64,000 nucleotides of DNA from a bacterium (GTDB lineage: Bacteria > Bacteroidota > Ignavibacteria > Kapaibacteriales > UBA7675). The stretch is from the NCBI GenBank assembly GCA_030430495.1, contig JAUIKM010000006.1:62001-126000 (forward strand). Reading direction: 5' to 3'. This document shows positions 1 to 9,094 of the stretch, in pieces (position 1 is the first letter of the stretch; each line of letters begins with the position of its first letter). The position numbers and the translations under genes were made by a program. The notes below the pieces were generated by a model. It saw only the letters and a list, made by a program, of their open reading frames with translations, searched no databases and was not told the DNA's origin.

Positions 1-1145
1 AGGCGTCGGCTTTTTTGTTGAATACAACGACGTTCGGGCTGCGATACGTTCGCCGTCACTACAGCGACTTAAACCAGCTTTGTGGAGCGTGTTGCTGAGC
101 GGCTTGAGGCTTTTACTGTTTTTCTCGGCGTTTGCGGCTTGAGCGCTTGCCGGCGTAGCCGGCGCTTTTCTGACATTTTTGTTAATCACCGGGTGTTCAG
201 CGACAGACCCGCGGGTGTCAAGTTTTCCTGTTTGGAGTCTTCGAGAACAACAACTCCAGGCCGGTCCGGCACTGGCGGGTTTGCGGCTGCGAGATTAACA
301 GGAGCGGATTGAAGCGCCCACCGCAGGTGAGGCGTCGGCGCGCCCCCGCGTCAGTTTGACATCCGGAAATTGTCTGCCGCCGCTTGCAACAGAAGCCGAG
401 GTATATGATCGTTGAGCGGGTAAAAACCACTTGTGCTGTTATTGCAATTACACGCCGGACTGCCGCCGGACTTCAACTATGAGTTACTGTGTGTTCCGCA
501 CAAGGATTGCCGAATGTTCAGTGTCGCGTGCGTCTGCGAGTGTCGCGTGCGTCTGCGAGTGTCGCGTGCGTTCGCGAGTGTCGCGTGCGTCTGCAAGATA
601 CGACGGTGTGCGCGCTTTTTCGGCGGCCGGGTGCGCAGACATCGTGCTTTCACGACGACTGAACAATGAACAACGAGAGTCGGCGATTGCCCTGAACACC
701 GGCCCGCGAACGCGAAGATTGGCCTGATTGGTGGAACGTCCGCTCCGGTGGCCGATCGGCCGCTTCAACAGCTCCGGATTTCCGGTTGCGCATCCGCTTG
801 ACGGCGTACATGACACAAAAAGCACAAATCTGCATACGCCTGGAGGTGTACGCCGCCCGTTGGCGGAATTCCGTTTGCAGGGTGTAAAAGTATGATGCAG
901 ATTGCGGGAGTTAACGTTTTGGTATGCATGCTGAAATTCAATTGTTCATGTTGTTATTGAACCGTCGCGGCGTGAACGCGGCGGCAGGAGGAGCTGTGTT
1001 AATGGTGCAGGTTCCGTCTCGGTGGTGGCGGCGGGCGAGAGGGCCCAGGATCTTCGCCGCAAGGCCTGCCCAATTTAAAACTTTGATGTATATTGCCGCA
1101 GCTCAAATCGCAAGTACTATTAACAAAAATCAACAGATACCAACC
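1..1145. other. Gene-poor stretch at window start
   Basis: I see no convincing gene here. The six-frame ORFs are short, overlap on both strands and have no recognisable domains. Visible elements are the right end of a possible terminator (a T-run near position 11 whose stem would lie off the window), a weak GC hairpin around 143-168 followed by TTTT, and the 19-bp tandem repeat listed separately. The ORF starting at 924 reads into the DUF3224-type gene, but its first 74 codons look like fortuitous upstream extension. Confidence 0.5.
521..596. repeat. Tandem repeat, four copies of a 19-bp unit
   Basis: Four head-to-tail copies of GTGTCGCGTGCGTCTGCGA begin at 521, 540, 559 and 578. Copies 1 and 2 are identical, copy 3 has small changes near its end and copy 4 ends CAA. 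Because 19 is not a multiple of three, the unit is read in a different frame in each copy, which argues against a coding role. Confidence 0.9.
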
Positions 1146-1532
1146 ATGAGTCAGCAAAGTACTTTTACCATTCAGTCCTGGAACGAAGAAACTTTTATTG
1201 AAAACGGCGAGAACAAAATGGTCGTCGCCAAAGTTGAGCAGAAGTACAGCGGTAACATTCAGGGAAGCAGCCGGTTGGAATACGTTATGTATTACATGGG
1301 CGCCGTGCGCGCGACTTTTGTGGGTCTTGAAGTCATCGAAGGAACAGTCGACGGAAAAAGCGGCTCTTTTGTCATCCGCCATGTCGGCGAGTTTAAAGAC
1401 GGAGCGGCGAACAGCCAATGGCAAGTCGTCGAGCAGTCCGGCACCGGCGAGCTCAGCGCCATCAGCGGCGGCGGGTCGTTCAGCGCCAAAGGCCGCGAAG
1501 TCGTCACCGAGCACAATCTCGAACTTGTTTGA
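1146..1532 (+). CDS. DUF3224-family-like protein
   Basis: A 128-residue soluble protein without signal peptide or membrane segment. The Gly/Ser-rich alternating pattern and phrases such as YSGNIQGSS, VRATFVGLEVIEGT and GSFVIRHVGEF resemble the DUF3224 family, small beta-barrel proteins of unknown function that I recall as structurally related to allene oxide cyclase-like barrels. The length fits that family. The ORF track starts at 924, but the family-like sequence begins at the ATG of MSQQSTF, so I use that start. No clear Shine-Dalgarno precedes it. It stands alone, with the HxlR regulator gene converging from the right. The molecular function is unknown. Confidence 0.7.
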   Translation: MSQQSTFTIQSWNEETFIENGENKMVVAKVEQKYSGNIQGSSRLEYVMYYMGAVRATFVGLEVIEGTVDGKSGSFVIRHVGEFKDGAANSQWQVVEQSGTGELSAISGGGSFSAKGREVVTEHNLELV

Positions 1533-1721
1533 GCGACAATGTGTAAGCATTGAGTGAAGCCGGCCGCCTTCCGGCGGGGCGGTTCGCCGGGGAGTTTCCA
1601 GGGCGCCTGGCTGTTCACCGCGGTTGTGTGTTGATATCTCAATGTCTTTGTACTTCGGCGTACGCGCGAATATATCCGCGTTAACAAGCGGAGACATGTT
1701 TGGCGCATGAGCAATGTCGCC

Positions 1722-1790
1722 CGCTGACAAACAAGAGAAAGAAGCAAGCTGCCGAACGCAGTGAGGAAGCGAAGCGCTCTGGTCAGGGAG
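1722..1790 (-). repeat. 3'-end element with TTGTTTGTC tail (minus orientation)
   Basis: Read on the minus strand this is a GC-rich imperfect hairpin followed by GCTTGCTTCTTTCTCTTGTTTGTC. It lies just past the stop codon of the minus-strand HxlR gene, where a terminator is expected. The same tail recurs behind several other genes in the window. Confidence 0.6.
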
Positions 1791-1837
1791 TCGTAAAATG
1801 TTGCGTCGTGCCGGACAGATGAGCGACTGTTAAACAA

Positions 1838-2458
1838 CTAAATTGTTTGCAGCAGTTTTTCGAGCGCTTCGCGGTCGCCTTTGATGGCCAGGCCGGAAGA
1901 CATGCGGTCGAGCGGGTGTTTGCCGTAGAGGAGTTTGCGCAGCGCCGCCAGGTTGCCGCCTATCTGCAAGTCCGCGTGAAGCGCCGCACCGCGCTGAATG
2001 TCGACGCGGTCAGGATTAAACTGCAACTCGTACTGCGCATCGCCGAGCGAGAGTTCAACCACTAGTGAAATGCCGCCGCGATACCGGCGTTTAAAGGCAA
2101 TTAACATCCACTCAAAGTTAACGTGGTCGCTCTTTTGCGGCGCATCCATGTAGCGCCCGCCCCAGGCGCCGAGTGCGTGAATAACCGGTTCCAGTTCGCG
2201 TCCCGCCGGCGTCAGCTGGTAAGCAATTGGTGAAGATGAGGCCGGGTAGCGCCGCCGTTCGAGCAGATTGTGTTCCTCCATTTCCTTGAGCCGCTTGGCC
2301 AGAAGGTTGCTGGTAATGCCGGGCAGACTTTTCTGCAGATCCGAATATCGCATCGGTCCGAGGAGCAGATTGCGGACCACGAGAAGCGTCCAACGCTCGC
2401 CGACGACGTCGAGCGCCTTGGCCAGACCGCAGAATTGTGAATATGTACGCTTGCTCAT
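1838..2458 (-). CDS. HxlR-family winged-helix regulator with C-terminal SCP2-like domain
   Basis: A 206-residue cytoplasmic transcription regulator. The N-terminal ~100 residues match the HxlR winged-helix pattern: an early Cys in YSQFCGLAKALDVVGERWT, then LLVVRNLLLGP, then LPGITSNLLAKRLKEME. The C-terminal ~100 residues (from FEWMLIAFKRRY) resemble an SCP2 sterol-carrier-like pocket, with an ADLQIGG phrase and a GLAIKGDREAL end, suggesting it senses a hydrophobic ligand. The chosen start MSKRTYSQ places the helix-turn-helix at the usual distance; the longer ORF-track start reads through a palindrome that I take as the operator. It is divergent from the membrane-protein gene at 2521, a likely target. 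The ligand is unknown. Confidence 0.85.
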   Translation of the reverse strand: MSKRTYSQFCGLAKALDVVGERWTLLVVRNLLLGPMRYSDLQKSLPGITSNLLAKRLKEMEEHNLLERRRYPASSSPIAYQLTPAGRELEPVIHALGAWGGRYMDAPQKSDHVNFEWMLIAFKRRYRGGISLVVELSLGDAQYELQFNPDRVDIQRGAALHADLQIGGNLAALRKLLYGKHPLDRMSSGLAIKGDREALEKLLQTI

Positions 2459-2462
2459 TGAT

Positions 2463-2477
2463 AGTAAAAGCTTTACT
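2463..2477. promoter_or_regulatory. Inverted repeat, probable HxlR operator
   Basis: AGTAAA-AGC-TTTACT is a perfect 6-3-6 inverted repeat. It sits 5 bp from the HxlR start codon and about 45 bp upstream of the divergent membrane-protein gene. Winged-helix HxlR dimers commonly bind such palindromes and repress themselves and the divergent gene. The site is seen; the binding is inferred. Confidence 0.55.
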
Positions 2478-2520
2478 TTTGAATAGCTGCTGCTTGTCTC
2501 AAAATACACATGGTCGCGTC

Positions 2521-3243
2521 ATGATCCAAGCGTCGGAGTTTTTAAGCACGGGATTTATTCTGCTGTCGGTGCTGTGTGCGCTGATGTTTGTGTGGGCCAT
2601 AGCCGCCTCGGCAAAATTGGCGGGAGTCCAAAAACGGCGGCGCAAAGCGCAGATTCGGAATGCGTCCGCGGCCACAATTGTGTGGATGGGCCTGACCTAC
2701 TGGTGCGCGAGCGCGGGCCTGCTGGCATTCGGTCCCATGCCGCCGCGCCTGCCGATCCTGATCAATATCGGATTTGTGCTCGTCTTTGTCACGGCATTTT
2801 CACGCCTCGGCACACAGCTTGCAAAACTGCCGTTTCACCTGCTTATCGGTTTTCAAACGTTCCGCATCGCGGTGGAAATCCTGCTGCACCGCGCGTACGT
2901 TGAAGGGCTCATGCCGGTGCAGATGTCTTTTGAGGGCTATAACTTCGACATCCTGAGCGGAATTACGGCGCTGCTTCTGCTGCTGATTGCCAAACGGCGA
3001 CCGCTCGACCGCAGGCTGATTCTGACATGGAACATCCTCGGTTTAACCCTGCTGCTGACAATTATCGGCATCGCAGTTGTGTCGATGCCGATAGACGGAA
3101 TCCGCTTGTTTAACAACGAACCGGCCAACACCTGGGTGACGCGTGCGCCCTTTGTCTGGCTGCCGACGGTGATGGTTTTTATGGCCATGCTGGGGCACCT
3201 GCTGGTATTCCGCAAGTTGCGGAGCGCTCAGAGCGGCAAATAA
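2521..3243 (+). CDS. Multi-pass membrane protein, unknown function
   Basis: A 240-residue protein with about six to seven hydrophobic segments: FILLSVLCALMFVWAIAA near the N-terminus, then segments around residues 55-75, 80-100, 145-160, 170-190 and 213-230. It is probably an inner-membrane protein. A basic loop KRRRKAQIR follows the first helix, placing that loop in the cytoplasm. I do not recognise a characterised family. The ORF track extends further upstream to 2437, into the HxlR gene; the ATG at 2521 (MIQASEF) fits better because the first helix follows it directly. The divergent HxlR gene suggests control by that regulator. Confidence 0.75.
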   Translation: MIQASEFLSTGFILLSVLCALMFVWAIAASAKLAGVQKRRRKAQIRNASAATIVWMGLTYWCASAGLLAFGPMPPRLPILINIGFVLVFVTAFSRLGTQLAKLPFHLLIGFQTFRIAVEILLHRAYVEGLMPVQMSFEGYNFDILSGITALLLLLIAKRRPLDRRLILTWNILGLTLLLTIIGIAVVSMPIDGIRLFNNEPANTWVTRAPFVWLPTVMVFMAMLGHLLVFRKLRSAQSGK

Positions 3244-3523
3244 ATGCGGTGGCCGACGGAGAGATAGTAATAAGGAGTCGAAAGCGGTGCAGAGTGGAAA
3301 AATACCGCGGCGCAGCATTTTTCCTTTGCATTTGTAGATGCGCGCGGTTTAACTTTGTGCGTTCCCGAAGGAACAAAGCAGAATGACAAATCGTCGCTTC
3401 CATATCGCCCCGCGCCCGGCACACACGGTCCATACACCGGCATCCTGTTCGATGTGTATGTGCATGTGTTTGAGCGATCCAGGAAGGGGATGACGGTCTC
3501 GTCACAACTGCGCACACAATTGC

Positions 3524-3557
3524 AAAGCCCTTCCGACTAAACGGAAGGGCTTTTTTG
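3524..3557 (+). terminator. Rho-independent terminator
   Basis: AAAGCCCTTCCG and CGGAAGGGCTTT form a perfect 12-bp stem around a 6-nt loop, followed by a T-run and GTTTTATG. It lies 280 bp past the end of the membrane-protein gene and directly upstream of the structured metY leader. The tail (TTTTTTGTTTTATG) resembles that of the next terminator (TTTTTTGTTTAATG). Confidence 0.9.
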
Positions 3558-3587
3558 TTTTATGTCAAATCCGGACAACAAGCGTGA

Positions 3588-3689
3588 ATTCAGGCAAACA
3601 GCATAACTCAAGGCGATCAATCGCACGGCCTCTGGGCTGTATGATGATGTGCTGCCGTATGCACCGCCCCGCGAGGGAGGAGCCTGAAT
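3588..3689 (+). ncRNA. Candidate structured leader RNA (possible riboswitch) upstream of metY
   Basis: The segment between two terminators folds by eye into a closed multi-helix domain. An 8-bp outer helix joins ATTCAGGC (3588-3595) to GCCTGAAT (3682-3689). Inside, GCATA (3601-3605) pairs with TATGC (3658-3662), a small hairpin forms from GCGA-TCAA-TCGC, ACGGC pairs with GCCGT, and CCC/GGG closes a CGCGA loop. The domain is followed about 40 nt later by a terminator and then by metY-metX-hom, so a cis-regulatory RNA sensing methionine status is plausible. I could not match it to the SAM-I, SAM-II, SAH, cobalamin or T-box consensus from memory. The helices are seen; the function is inferred. 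Confidence 0.45.
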
Positions 3690-3728
3690 AGCTGCGCCGG
3701 AGTTTAACGGCAAACGCAATCGTCATTC

Positions 3729-3763
3729 GGAGCCTTCCCCACAGTGTGCGGAAGGCTTTTTTG
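3729..3763 (+). terminator. Terminator in the metY leader (possible attenuator)
   Basis: GAGCCTTCC and GGAAGGCTT form a stem with a loop of about 10 nt, followed by TTTTTTG. It sits about 30 bp upstream of the metY start codon and downstream of the candidate structured RNA, the position expected for an attenuation platform. No gene ends just before it. Confidence 0.75.
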
Positions 3764-3779
3764 TTTAATGGAAAATTGA

Positions 3780-5108
<1,329 letters not shown>

Positions 5109-5185
5109 CGCGGCGGAATTCTATCGCGTGCGTTTTATTAACATCTTAACAGAAGCAGGTGTGCTTCTTTCAGCCTGGAGTCGAT

Positions 5186-6226
5186 ATGTCCGATGTGCAG
5201 ATGTTTAAAAGCCATGAGCCGTTTGAGCTGGAGTCCGGCGTACAACTTCCATGTCTGGAGACGGCCTGGACGGCACGGGGCCGCCGCGCCGCGGACGATT
5301 CCAACATCGTCTGGATTTTTCACGCCCTGACGGCCAACGCCGAACCGCGCGACTGGTGGCCGGATATGGTCGGCGTCGGCAAAACATTTGATCCGCGGCG
5401 CGACTACATCATCTGCGCCAACGTGCTCGGCTCCTGCTACGGCGGCAGCGGCCCGGCGAGTGTTAACCCCGCTTCCGGCCGGCAATATCTGGCCGACTTC
5501 CCGCTGGTCACGATCCGCGATATGGTTCGAGCGCACGACCTGCTGCGGCGTCGTCTGGGAATTAAACAAATTGCCCTCGGCGTCGGCGCTTCATTGGGTG
5601 GGCAGCAGGCGCTGGAGTGGGCGGCGACCATGCCGGACCTGTTCAGCCGCCTGGTGCTGATCTCCACCAATGCCGAGCACTCGCCATGGGGACGCGCGTT
5701 TAATGCCACGCAGCGCATGGCGCTGGAAGCGGATGAGAGCCTGCACGGCGCCGGGCCGGAGGGCGGACACAGGGGCCTGATGGCGGCGCGCGCCGCGGCG
5801 ATGCTCTCGTACCGCACCTACGAATCCTTTGCGCGGACGCAGGCCGACGTCGCATCGGTGATGCACAACTACCGCGCCGATTCGTATCAGCGCTACCAGG
5901 GCGTCAAGCTGGCGCATCGCTTTAACGCCTGGTCCTACTATCGCCTCACACAGGCCATGGACAGTCACGATATCGGTCGCGGTCGCGGCGGCGTCGAGGC
6001 TGCGCTGGCGCGAATTGAAGCCGAGGCTCTGCTGGTGGGCTGCAACTCGGACGGCCTCTTTCCGCCCGCCGAACAGCGTCGCATTGCCGCTGGACTTAAA
6101 CAGGCGCGCTACGTCGAAATTACCTCGCCCTACGGACACGATGGTTTTCTGGTCGAGAGCCTGCAACTACACAACCTGATCAAGAATTTTGTGCCGGAAC
6201 TCGCGCCGGCAACAGGAGAACTATGA
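5186..6226 (+). CDS. metX: Homoserine O-acetyltransferase (MetX type)
   Basis: A 346-residue alpha/beta hydrolase that acetylates homoserine with acetyl-CoA to supply MetY. Visible features are the early block NIVWIFHALTANAE, the CYGGSGPAS block, the nucleophile elbow GASLGG (Ser near residue 145; many homologues have Met instead of Leu after it), a late acid in NSDGLFPP and the catalytic His in YGHDGFLVES. The alternative family names are homoserine O-succinyltransferase of the MetX fold and serine acetyltransferase; the MetY neighbour supports acetyl-homoserine. The ATG of MSDVQMF is chosen over the ORF-track start 27 bp upstream. Its stop overlaps the hom start as ATGA, implying translational coupling. 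Confidence 0.93.
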   Translation: MSDVQMFKSHEPFELESGVQLPCLETAWTARGRRAADDSNIVWIFHALTANAEPRDWWPDMVGVGKTFDPRRDYIICANVLGSCYGGSGPASVNPASGRQYLADFPLVTIRDMVRAHDLLRRRLGIKQIALGVGASLGGQQALEWAATMPDLFSRLVLISTNAEHSPWGRAFNATQRMALEADESLHGAGPEGGHRGLMAARAAAMLSYRTYESFARTQADVASVMHNYRADSYQRYQGVKLAHRFNAWSYYRLTQAMDSHDIGRGRGGVEAALARIEAEALLVGCNSDGLFPPAEQRRIAAGLKQARYVEITSPYGHDGFLVESLQLHNLIKNFVPELAPATGEL

Positions 6227-7452
6227 GCCGCACAACAAAAATTGGTCTGTTTGGATTTGGCTGCGTCGGACGCGGATTCTATCAGATCGCAACCGCCGCA
6301 ACAAACAGCAAGATCGAGATAGCTGCGATCTGTGTTAAACACCCGGATAAAGCGCGGTCGCTGCCGCGGGACGTGTTTACCTTTGATGCCGATGCGATCA
6401 TTAACAATCCCGACATCGACATCGTTGTTGAACTTATCGACAATGCCGAGGACGCCTTCAAGATCGCAAGCGCCGCTTTGCGCAAAGGCAAACCGGTGGT
6501 GTCCGCCAATAAACGCATGATTGCCGAGCGCTTTGCCGAGTTGCAGCAACTTCAGCGCGACGGCGGCTCGCGCCTTCTCTACGAGGCCGCCGTCGGCGGC
6601 AGCATTCCAATTATTCGCGCGCTGGAAGCCTATTTTGACGGCAGCGCCGTCCGTTCGCTCGGCGGAATTGTCAACGGTTCGTCCAACTATGTCTTAACGC
6701 GCATGCAGGACGACGGTCTCAGTTACGATGAAGCGCTGGCCGAGGCGCGGGAAGCCGGTTTTGCCGAAAGCGATCCGACGCTCGACCTGGGTGGTTTTGA
6801 CGCGCGCAACAAGTTGAGCATTCTGACGCGGCACGCTTTGTCCTGCCGCCTGGCGCCTGAAAAAATTCCGACCTTCGGCTTGCGCTCGGTTAACAGTCTG
6901 GACGTTCTGTGGGCTCGGGAGCACTCGCTGAGAATTGTGCCGGCCGTCAGTGCACGGCGCTTGACAGGCGGCGTGTGCGCCTGGTCCGCGCCGCAGCTGG
7001 TGACGCAATCCGAACGCATCGGATCCGCCGTAGGCGAAAACAATATCGTGCTGGTTGAAGATGCCAACGGCGTCACGACTGAGTTCACGGGCAAGGGCGC
7101 CGGCGGAATTCCCACCGCGGCCGCGGTCCTGGCGGATGTTAACGCGCTCAACCGCAACTTTGCCTATCGGCCTGTTAATGATCGTCACTGCGGAGTCGCG
7201 TCGTTGGATGATTTGGTTGATGTTCTGATTCGCGGCGCCGGCGATGACAATCGCATTCCGGTGGAGTTCCAGGATGTCTATCTGGAGGAAGATTATCGCA
7301 ACAGCCGGATTGTCGTTGGACGAGCCGCGTTAAACAAACTCGCATCCGGCCATCTGCCTCGCAGGCGCGGCAGTTTTGTCGCCTTGTTGTCCGGTCCGAC
7401 GGTCGCGCAGTTAACAGGGCGCGGGGTGGGAGCTGCCGCCTGTGTCTGTTGA
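6223..7452 (+). CDS. hom: Homoserine dehydrogenase
   Basis: A 409-residue NAD(P)-dependent oxidoreductase converting aspartate semialdehyde to homoserine, the substrate of MetX. It has the Rossmann motif GFGCVG near residue 10, the SANK segment, the signature NGSSNYVLTRM and the catalytic stretch DPTLDLGGFDARNK, plus a GAGGIPTAAAVLADV block. After the catalytic core (~330 residues) the tail does not look like an ACT domain, so threonine feedback inhibition is unlikely by this route. The start codon overlaps the metX stop by 4 bp. Together the three genes run from aspartate semialdehyde to homocysteine. Confidence 0.93.
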   Translation: MSRTTKIGLFGFGCVGRGFYQIATAATNSKIEIAAICVKHPDKARSLPRDVFTFDADAIINNPDIDIVVELIDNAEDAFKIASAALRKGKPVVSANKRMIAERFAELQQLQRDGGSRLLYEAAVGGSIPIIRALEAYFDGSAVRSLGGIVNGSSNYVLTRMQDDGLSYDEALAEAREAGFAESDPTLDLGGFDARNKLSILTRHALSCRLAPEKIPTFGLRSVNSLDVLWAREHSLRIVPAVSARRLTGGVCAWSAPQLVTQSERIGSAVGENNIVLVEDANGVTTEFTGKGAGGIPTAAAVLADVNALNRNFAYRPVNDRHCGVASLDDLVDVLIRGAGDDNRIPVEFQDVYLEEDYRNSRIVVGRAALNKLASGHLPRRRGSFVALLSGPTVAQLTGRGVGAAACVC

Positions 7453-7463
7453 AGGTTCAAAAA

Positions 7464-7520
7464 AAACAGTTTGCACGACGTACCGCAGCCGCTACCGCGG
7501 TACGTCGCGACAAACTGTTT
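7464..7520 (-). terminator. Long hairpin after hom; U-tract on the minus strand
   Basis: AAACAGTTTG-CA-CGACGTACCGC pairs with GCGGTACGTCG-CGA-CAAACTGTTT, a stem of about 21 bp with one small internal loop. A run of eight As lies on its left, so the classic U-tract is on the minus-strand transcript. On the plus strand only TTT follows. It immediately follows hom, so it may work in both directions or protect the hom mRNA 3' end. Confidence 0.7.
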
Positions 7521-7682
7521 GCGCTCCTGATGGCGTGTCAATCTGCAACTCTTCCCATTCAACTGCAAGTGCGTCGATTGGGACTTTTATAGGTAGGCCG
7601 CCACAAATCGCGTCCTCGCCTTCTCGGCGGAATTGCGTAGATTTGTCGCGGAAAAGCTTCAAAAATCATTGGCACGGCTTCA

Positions 7683-8069
7683 ATGCAACGTCTTCGGCTG
7701 ATTGTTTTACTGCTTCTGGCCGGCGCGCTCACGTCCTGCGACCCGATCAACCCGGTGTACTTCGTCAACGACTCCGGCGACACGCTCTACATGCGCACCA
7801 CGCCGGATTCGCTGGAACGCGTCTACGTGCAGATCCCGCACTCCCGCCGCGACACATCGGTCACGCCGATGATGATCGTATTGCCGCCCGGCGACACCTG
7901 CCTGTACGGTTATATCATCGGCGACCTCTACAAAAGCGATGTGTTTGAGCGCATCGACATCGGCTCGGCAGGCGGACGCAGAACGATCCAGGGGAAAGAT
8001 TCGGTCCACGCCCGTATGACCACCGCCAGCTACGGCGCCGGCGACGAATACTTTTTTCACTTGCCTTGA
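7683..8069 (+). CDS. Small lipoprotein, unknown function
   Basis: A 128-residue secreted protein. The N-terminus MQRLRLIVLLLLAGALTSC is a lipoprotein signal with Cys19 as the lipidation site (box LTSC). The mature part has no family I recognise; it is rich in beta-prone residues (VYFVNDSGDTLYMR, FERIDIGSAGG). The Asp directly after the Cys is a Lol-avoidance signal in enterobacteria but has no clear meaning here. It stands alone behind the hom hairpin and is followed within a few bases by a TTGTTTGTC-type 3' element. Confidence 0.8.
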   Translation: MQRLRLIVLLLLAGALTSCDPINPVYFVNDSGDTLYMRTTPDSLERVYVQIPHSRRDTSVTPMMIVLPPGDTCLYGYIIGDLYKSDVFERIDIGSAGGRRTIQGKDSVHARMTTASYGAGDEYFFHLP

Positions 8070-8086
8070 TTTTTTGTTTGTCAGCG
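8062..8086 (+). repeat. 3'-end element with TTGTTTGTC tail (plus orientation)
   Basis: CCTTGATTTTTTGTTTGTCAGCG overlaps the last codons of the lipoprotein gene and runs past its stop. It matches the recurring T-rich TTGTTTGTCAGC tail found behind other genes in this window. Confidence 0.55.
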
Positions 8087-9094
8087 AGATTGAAGCCGGC
8101 AGCATCGCAGTTGAGTCGAGCGTCGTTGCCGTAGGTGTTTGTCAACCTGTCCTCGTGCCGCTGAGTTCCCGGATAGTGTGTTTGACTTCTGATTTGCGTT
8201 CGCCCCGCTCCGCCGACAGCTCCGCGGCCGTGGCAGTCTCCGACTTCGACTCACGGCTTGAGTGTTTTGTACTGCGCGGCTTGACGTCTCGTCTTGTCTA
8301 CGCTCAGGCCACGAATACGTTAAACCACAAAACCTGCAACGTTCAACCGCCGGAAGCCCCCGTTCAGTGTTTTCCTGTTGATTGTTTTTGTACGGCTTCA
8401 CATGTTGCGCAGAGGGATTCATCCGCGCTGGGCGCGCTGCGCCGGTTCCCCGGTCCGAGGTCAGGTCCGCGCGAACAGATTGAGCCCGGAAGCCGACCAG
8501 TGTCGAGAGCATTTGTTAACTCATTCATGTGCAGAGGGGATGGGCCGGGAAGGTGCGCCGGAACTATGTCATGTACATGCTCCGGCCAGAAATGTCGAGC
8601 GAGAGGCACACCAATGTTCAGTTCGTCGGAAACACATGTGTAAACCGGCGCAAAACTGAATATTCATGCGTGGACGCAAGCGCCTGGCAGCCGACGACTG
8701 GTAGTTGAAGACTGCTGTCGGACGCCCGAGTGCCGACGTCTGGTCTTTGTCGCCAAAATACCGTACCTGTTTAATTCACTCGATACCTGAATGGTGGGGC
8801 TATGTCGATTGGACCTACAGAATCGCGCTCCAACAAACACCTACCCAATTTTTACCCTGTTCTCTGAAATTTCTTTCGCAACCCCTCTGTTACCGGCCCG
8901 TTTGCCTTTTCATCGCCCGGTCCCGCGTCGCTTCCCGCAGCCAAAAATTTTGATTGCGCGGCGCTGAAGGGTATTTTCCCGTCGATTCAGGTGCGGCCAA
9001 CTGCTTCCGATTAATGGTTGAGATCAACGGACCGGTCCGGGCCACGAAATCGTCCGTTATGTTTTGACGATACGCGCCGATATTTGAGAGTGAC
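8087..9094. other. Intergenic stretch of about 1 kb, no gene recognised
   Basis: The ORFs on both strands here are low-complexity readings of GC-rich DNA with no domain or codon signal I trust. The only structured item I found is the phased direct repeat at 8842-8858, listed separately. The region may hold the promoter and long leader of the TPR-LuxR gene. Confidence 0.5.
8842..8858 (+). promoter_or_regulatory. 11-bp-phased direct repeat TACCCA-N5-TACCCT
   Basis: Two TACCC(A/T) half-sites are spaced exactly 11 bp start to start, about 235 bp upstream of the TPR-LuxR gene. Three similar pairs with the same spacing lie just downstream of that gene. One-helical-turn direct repeats are typical of regulator binding sites; binding here is inferred only. 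Confidence 0.45.

Noticed and set aside
521-596. 19-bp repeats as a CRISPR array
   Set aside because: The units are directly adjacent without spacers and no cas genes are present.
3355-3540. Small plus-strand ORF of 61 codons after the membrane-protein gene
   Set aside because: It ends inside a strong terminator stem, has no recognisable features and no ribosome-binding site.
3588-3763. Assignment of the metY leader to a SAM-I riboswitch
   Set aside because: The conserved GAGGGA, GGCAACC and GGTGCTAATTCC-type cores are absent; I keep only a generic structured-RNA call.
8074-8643. Plus-strand 189-codon ORF in the 8-9 kb gap
   Set aside because: Composition is typical of untranslated GC-rich DNA, it starts inside the 3'-end element, and opposite-strand ORFs are equally long.
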